Positions 52,542 through 55,758 of a DNA stretch of 55,758 nucleotides are shown piece by piece. The notes beneath the pieces are model-generated. The model was not told where the DNA came from, ran no database searches, and was given only the letters and a program-made list of their open reading frames with translations. Position 1 is the stretch's first letter; each line of letters opens with the position of its first letter. Location of the stretch: IMG/VR virus record IMGVR_UViG_3300021963_000156, positions 1 to 55,758 of that record. The stretch is one strand, 5' to 3'. The position numbers and the translations under genes were made by a program. Origin of the DNA: a virus.

Positions 52542-53675
52542 TCAGCGTGTTTTGGCACGATTTGCTGCGGTAAAGTGTAGCCTACGCACTAATTTTGTTT
52601 TGCCACCCTTGACATAACCTTCGCCACCTGGACGTCCATCGATGCTGGCTTTAACTTCGGATTGCTGTTGATCGAGCTGAGAAACGATATCGTCTTTGAG
52701 AGCCATCATCTGTTCGATAACTGTGAACACTGCTTCAAACGCACCGGAATGAGATTTAACATATCCTTGTATTTTGGCCTTCTTCGGAGCACTGACTTTG
52801 GGATCGCTGTTAACCCAGTTTAGGAAACGTTTATTCAACTGGGAAAAACTACCAGTTTCTGTTTGTTCGTTAACAAAGCGATAGAGAAGATTTTTAAAAT
52901 CTCCCATTTTATCAGCGGCTAGCTGATCATCATTTAGTAGGGTATCAATTTCTCTAGCACGGCCAGTGACATATTGTCTTAGTGATTTAAATTTAGCCGT
53001 ATCAATGTTAGGTAATTGATTAGATACAACAGGGGGTAATATCAATACAGGACCCTGTTGTTTTATACCTTTTATAGGAAAACTTATGTTAGTAGAATTA
53101 CCATTAAAATCTACATATTTGTGCACTACTACACCACTCTGGCTACGGGCTATTTGTCCACCTACTGATGATTCTGATGGAATATTATAAGTCACTGTAT
53201 TTGGGGTAAAGACATAATCATTGTTTTTATCTTTCGGAGGCGTTGTATAATATAACAGGTCTCCTTTTAGATATCCTCGAAAATTAGGTTCAACCATTTG
53301 AGCAAATTTATCCCATATGCCTTTCATTGAACTAGCGAACTGTATACGTTGATCGTTAACTTCTTTGCCTCTGTTCAACACCATGCTTTCTAGATCATCA
53401 GCACTGGTAACTTTTCCTTGATAGCCTTTAGCACCAAATCCAGCTATGTCTGTTAACACAAAGTCACCGGCTTCGTTACGTCCAAAGAAAATAGCAGGCG
53501 ATCCGTCCCATTTAACAGTAACATCATCGACACTATTAGCCATCGATTCAAGTTCGTCCAAGGATTCAAAAGCACCTTTGGATCCGTCGATCACGATGCG
53601 ATCTTCGGGGTGTGGCATCTCACGCCCTACTTTAGGTTTGTTGTCGCTTTCGATTAAAAATTCAAATGCTCTCAT
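52542..53675 (-). CDS. Ligase/nucleotidyltransferase-like protein with capsid-targeting-like N terminus
   Basis: 377 residues. MRAFEFLIE|S resembles a capsid-targeting sequence with an LxE site. The core DDVTVKWDGSPAIFFGRN has K-x-D-G, the catalytic motif I of DNA and RNA ligases. The FRGYLKGDLLYYTTPP region (motif III-like) and GIKQQGPVLILPP, then the tail GGKTKLVRR (K-x-K motif V-like) follow in order. This protein type is annotated DUF6267 in T4-like phages. Which nucleic acid, if any, it joins is unknown. It overlaps the nucleotidyltransferase-like gene by 4 nt. Confidence 0.6.
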   Translation of the reverse strand: MRAFEFLIESDNKPKVGREMPHPEDRIVIDGSKGAFESLDELESMANSVDDVTVKWDGSPAIFFGRNEAGDFVLTDIAGFGAKGYQGKVTSADDLESMVLNRGKEVNDQRIQFASSMKGIWDKFAQMVEPNFRGYLKGDLLYYTTPPKDKNNDYVFTPNTVTYNIPSESSVGGQIARSQSGVVVHKYVDFNGNSTNISFPIKGIKQQGPVLILPPVVSNQLPNIDTAKFKSLRQYVTGRAREIDTLLNDDQLAADKMGDFKNLLYRFVNEQTETGSFSQLNKRFLNWVNSDPKVSAPKKAKIQGYVKSHSGAFEAVFTVIEQMMALKDDIVSQLDQQQSEVKASIDGRPGGEGYVKGGKTKLVRRLHFTAANRAKTR

Positions 53676-54544
53676 TTAACGATCTCAATCATTTTACGCA
53701 TCCAACCTATACTTCCTGGTTGATAATTTTCAAGAGCTTCTTGTTTAGGTAATGTTATGTTTTGTTTTCCTAATGTTTCCCTTGCTGCCGAAACAAGTTC
53801 TTCATAGTTAGGCAATTTTTTAATATAGTTGATAATAGAATCAACCGAACCGATGTCTTTAGTAGTGGCTGTTTGACCTAATAATTGTTTAGCAATTACA
53901 TTCCAATCATCGCCGTTCTCTACAGGTTCATTGGTATCACCATGGAGAAGTCCAAATTTAGGACTATACTTAAATCCTCTAGCACGAGCAATACTACTTA
54001 ACACAATAGCTCTGTGTTCGCCGCGATAAATTCCACTACCTCCACGCATAGAACCCTGTTGGAACTTAGGATTGACGGTGAGCATGAAATCTGTTTGACC
54101 GAAACCGTTAGTTTGGTCACCTAGTATAGGTGTTCTAAAATGAACATTGTCGCCAGCATCTTTAATCCAACCATCGTTTTTCTTTGTGCCTTGATTAAAA
54201 ATATCCTTTTCGTCTATACCATTCGCTCTACACCAATCTACTAATTTTGCTATTAGTTCTTCTTTAGTAATTTCCCTAGCATCAACTGAAAGGTCTAGAT
54301 CTCCCGAACTATTAAGTTCAAAGGTGCCGTCGGGATCTTCTTTACGACCAGTCGTTCCTAGCCATTTCACAGGCTTTTTATCGTCTGGGTCTATTTCTTT
54401 GGTAAAATCTAGTCCTGTGATTTTTTCTAGAAAGTCGACGGTTCCTGCTACATCCTTGGTAGCTATTCGTTGAGTTATGGGTGTTTTGTCGGCTGTTTTA
54501 AATACGTTGCCGCCTTCGAACAAATTAATCATCTGTGCTTTCAT
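53672..54544 (-). CDS. Nucleotidyltransferase-like protein
   Basis: About 290 residues from the ATG at 54544 (a second start at 54532 also fits: MINLFEGGNVFK). ELNSSGDLDLSVDAREI is a GS...DxDxxxD segment typical of polymerase-beta-type nucleotidyltransferases. FGLLHGDTNEP and other segments are conserved-looking. Related genes occur in T4-like phages with the LFEGGNVF start. It is coupled to the ligase-like gene, suggesting that both act on the same nucleic acid. Confidence 0.6.
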   Translation of the reverse strand: MKAQMINLFEGGNVFKTADKTPITQRIATKDVAGTVDFLEKITGLDFTKEIDPDDKKPVKWLGTTGRKEDPDGTFELNSSGDLDLSVDAREITKEELIAKLVDWCRANGIDEKDIFNQGTKKNDGWIKDAGDNVHFRTPILGDQTNGFGQTDFMLTVNPKFQQGSMRGGSGIYRGEHRAIVLSSIARARGFKYSPKFGLLHGDTNEPVENGDDWNVIAKQLLGQTATTKDIGSVDSIINYIKKLPNYEELVSAARETLGKQNITLPKQEALENYQPGSIGWMRKMIEIVK

Positions 54545-54809
54545 CCAATTTTCTTTTAGATTTTCGTGATTCGGCAATTTTACGTATGCCTCTGGTAAAT
54601 TTAGCAGGGTCCTGTCCGCGGATAGCGTTAAGTAATCTACGCTCTAGCTCGTCTGCTACTTCAGGATTATACTGCTTTTTCATAGACTCTATTAGATTGA
54701 TAGCAGAATTTATGATATTTGTAGCTCTGCTTTCAATAACAGCGTCAGCATTCCTAACAGAAGCAACTTGATTGAGTTCTTGGAGGATTGACCGTGTGCT
54801 TAATTTCAT
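54525..54809 (-). CDS. Small helical protein
   Basis: 94 residues (MKLSTRSILQELNQVASVRN...), helical with a basic tail (RKIAESRKSKRKLDE). The N terminus resembles a capsid-targeting-like start only weakly. The overlap with the next gene is 20 nt. First gene of the leftward unit from the divergent region. Confidence 0.55.
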   Translation of the reverse strand: MKLSTRSILQELNQVASVRNADAVIESRATNIINSAINLIESMKKQYNPEVADELERRLLNAIRGQDPAKFTRGIRKIAESRKSKRKLDESTDD

Positions 54810-54869
54810 AATATTAATTATCCTATCGTATATTTAACCTATTATATAATCTATTTGTAATTTCGTAAA

Positions 54870-54883
54870 TGTGCGATCGCACA
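54870..54883. promoter_or_regulatory. 14-bp perfect palindrome
   Basis: TGTGCGATCGCACA in the 137-bp divergent region between 54809 and 54947. It may be an operator. It contains GCGATCGC. Confidence 0.5.
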
Positions 54884-54891
54884 ACGATTAG

Positions 54892-54899
54892 TATAAATA
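54892..54899 (+). promoter_or_regulatory. T4-type late promoter
   Basis: Perfect TATAAATA, followed by a 47-nt leader with GAGGACAG before the ATG at 54947. Unlike the other plus-strand late genes, this one has a leader. Confidence 0.7.
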
Positions 54900-54946
54900 T
54901 CTCAGTAGAAACACTGATTCTATACACACTTACAGAGGACAGAAAA

Positions 54947-55129
54947 ATGAAATTACCAAGCATTAAGATGTTAGGAATATTAGAACGCCTTGCTGAAATG
55001 TTCCCTAAACAGAGCTATCAAAGCGATTTAGACCGCTACATATCATCCCGACACCCACAAAACGCCGTAGATGTAGAACACTTTACCAAAGAGTTCGAAC
55101 AAAAAACCACACAAGGAAAAATACTATGA
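54947..55129 (+). CDS. Small host-like hypothetical protein
   Basis: 60 residues (MKLPSIKMLGILERLAEMFP, then SRHPQNAVDVEHFTKEFEQK). The ATG at 54947 was chosen for its GAGGACAG site and because the longer frame would cover the late promoter. The plan recalls short DUF3563-like proteins of betaproteobacteria. Its TGA overlaps the next ATG (ATGA). Confidence 0.6.
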   Translation: MKLPSIKMLGILERLAEMFPKQSYQSDLDRYISSRHPQNAVDVEHFTKEFEQKTTQGKIL

Positions 55130-55245
55130 AATCGTTTATCAATTATATCTGGTCCGTGATGGACTCATTTGGCAGAGCTCGTGCCGCAAGTCACTTTGCT
55201 CGCATGGGCAATCATGAAGCAGCTAGACGTATAATGGCGGAATAA
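55126..55245 (+). CDS. Small basic hypothetical protein
   Basis: 39 residues: MKSFINYIWSVMDSFGRARA followed by a segment ending RRIMAE, a helical region rich in Arg and Ala. Translationally coupled to the 60-residue gene upstream. Short proteins of similar composition exist in proteobacteria; function unknown. Confidence 0.6.
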   Translation: MKSFINYIWSVMDSFGRARAASHFARMGNHEAARRIMAE

Positions 55246-55258
55246 ATCGTGTTTACTC

Positions 55259-55287
55259 TTGATTTATATCCCTTAGGCATATATAAT
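55259..55287 (+). promoter_or_regulatory. Sigma70-type promoter
   Basis: TTGATT (55259-55264), 17-bp spacer, TATAAT (55282-55287), upstream of the phasin-like gene. Confidence 0.7.
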
Positions 55288-55317
55288 AATACATACACAA
55301 ACACACAAGGAGGAGTT

Positions 55318-55572
55318 ATGTTTTCACCAGTTTTTTATATCGAATCTTTTCAAAATACAAAAAAGATCATAACTGATCAGGTTTTCAAAGATCCTGCTTT
55401 AAACAAGGCAGCACACGCATACATCGATTCACAAACACAATTTGCCAAGATGGCTGTAAACAACACCATTGACATGGCTAAGTATTCTGTGGAATCAGTT
55501 AGTAAATATCTGTTTCCAAAGACGGAGCAGGCTTCACAGGCTCCCTACAAAGTAGAAAAAGAAGCCAAGTAA
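55318..55572 (+). CDS. Phasin-like protein
   Basis: 84 residues from the ATG at 55318 with AAGGAGGAG upstream. A helical amphipathic pattern (AHAYIDSQTQFAKMAVNNTI then AKYSVESVSKYLF) is of the type seen in phasins, the granule-coating proteins of polyhydroxyalkanoate producers. The resemblance is by composition and periodicity only. If right, it points to a host with storage granules. Confidence 0.45.
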   Translation: MFSPVFYIESFQNTKKIITDQVFKDPALNKAAHAYIDSQTQFAKMAVNNTIDMAKYSVESVSKYLFPKTEQASQAPYKVEKEAK

Positions 55573-55598
55573 GACATACACACACAAAGGAGATTATT

Positions 55599-55758
55599 AT
55601 GTCATTCGAAACACCAAAATTACCAGAAGTTAAATTCAACAAGAACGGATATGAAATCCGCACAGACATTCTTGGCATGGCTAAGGATCTAGTACAAACC
55701 GAGTACAGCGTTAAGTTCCAAGGTTGGGAAATGACAGCTGAACGCGATCAAAAGACTA
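55599..55758 (+). CDS. Partial CDS running off the right edge
   Basis: Starts MSFETPKLPEVKFNKNGYEI with an AAGGAG site 7 nt upstream and continues RTDILGMAKDLVQTEYSVKF to the window end. The NGYEIRT..LGMAKDLV pattern recurs in small proteins of aquatic myoviruses. Function unknown; the 3' part is missing. Confidence 0.7.
   Translation, partial: MSFETPKLPEVKFNKNGYEIRTDILGMAKDLVQTEYSVKFQGWEMTAERDQKT

Noticed and set aside
1-55758. Whole-phage amber recoding
   Set aside because: Clear genes end in UAG (6548, 8177, 9461, 31471), so UAG still works as a stop. The suppressor is better read as gene specific.
1-55758. CRISPR array, IS element or integrase
   Set aside because: No direct-repeat array, transposase or recombinase was recognised.

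Overview
The window looks like about 56 kb of a large T4-like (myovirus-type) phage genome of low to moderate GC. Almost every gene is on the minus strand, packed with ATGA or TAATG stop/start overlaps. The T4-type markers are late promoters of the form TATAAATA, class I ribonucleotide reductase, a DexA-like exonuclease, a PAAR spike-tip protein, a pectate-lyase-like tail spike and proteins with capsid-targeting-like N termini. Two signals suggest the host is a methylotrophic betaproteobacterium (Methylophilaceae-like). One is a phage PqqA-like precursor peptide. The other is a circularly permuted, two-piece tmRNA whose tag, ANDEQFALAA, resembles betaproteobacterial tags. The host is an inference, not something read directly.

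Layout. 1-4.0 kb: an array of 24 tRNA genes, nearly all with encoded CCA, with structured RNAs and one SGNH-type gene on the opposite strand. 4.2-18 kb: many small early-type genes behind near-consensus sigma70 promoters (TTGACA-N17-TATAAT class). They include ClpP, a tandem family of small proteins ending in a common F.LKW motif, an isolated amber-suppressor tRNA, an SPFH/prohibitin-like lipoprotein, nucleotidyltransferase-like and calcineurin-like proteins. 17.8-25.9 kb: plus-strand desaturase, SGNH and putative internal head protein genes, and a minus-strand cluster of envelope and secreted proteins. 25.9-33 kb: a bilin reductase/heme oxygenase pair, ClpS, Hsp20, DnaK, a DexA-like exonuclease, ribosomal protein bS21 and a membrane coiled-coil protein with a probable -1 frameshift. 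33-38 kb: lipoproteins, a SleB-type cell wall hydrolase, an HNH nuclease, PqqA, AhpD, SGNH and AhpC. 38-46 kb: the permuted tmRNA, two 2OG-Fe(II) oxygenases, PAAR, glutaredoxin and NrdA/NrdB. 46-55 kb: tail spike, RecB-like nuclease, head/internal proteins and a ligase-like plus nucleotidyltransferase-like pair. The right end has plus-strand host-like genes, including a phasin-like protein.

The strongest novel signals are these. (1) A gene (12609-13163) has a strong ribosome binding site, ATG, and an in-frame UAG at codon 3, and lies directly downstream of a tRNA with anticodon CTA. (2) The intervening segment of the permuted tmRNA carries its own ribosome binding site and a 24-residue membrane micropeptide ORF that fills it. 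(3) A PqqA-like peptide is encoded alone. (4) A heme oxygenase/PcyA-PcyX-like bilin reductase cassette sits in a phage of a probably non-photosynthetic host. (5) An A-AAA-AAG slippery site joins a membrane protein to a conserved-looking 109-codon extension that has no start codon of its own. (6) Plus-strand genes start 4-5 nt after late promoters and would be leaderless.

The genes together suggest an infection that takes over translation (tRNAs, tmRNA, bS21, suppressor tRNA), protein quality control (ClpP, ClpS, Hsp20, DnaK), nucleotide supply (RNR, glutaredoxin), redox defence (AhpC, AhpD) and cofactor metabolism (PQQ precursor, bilin).
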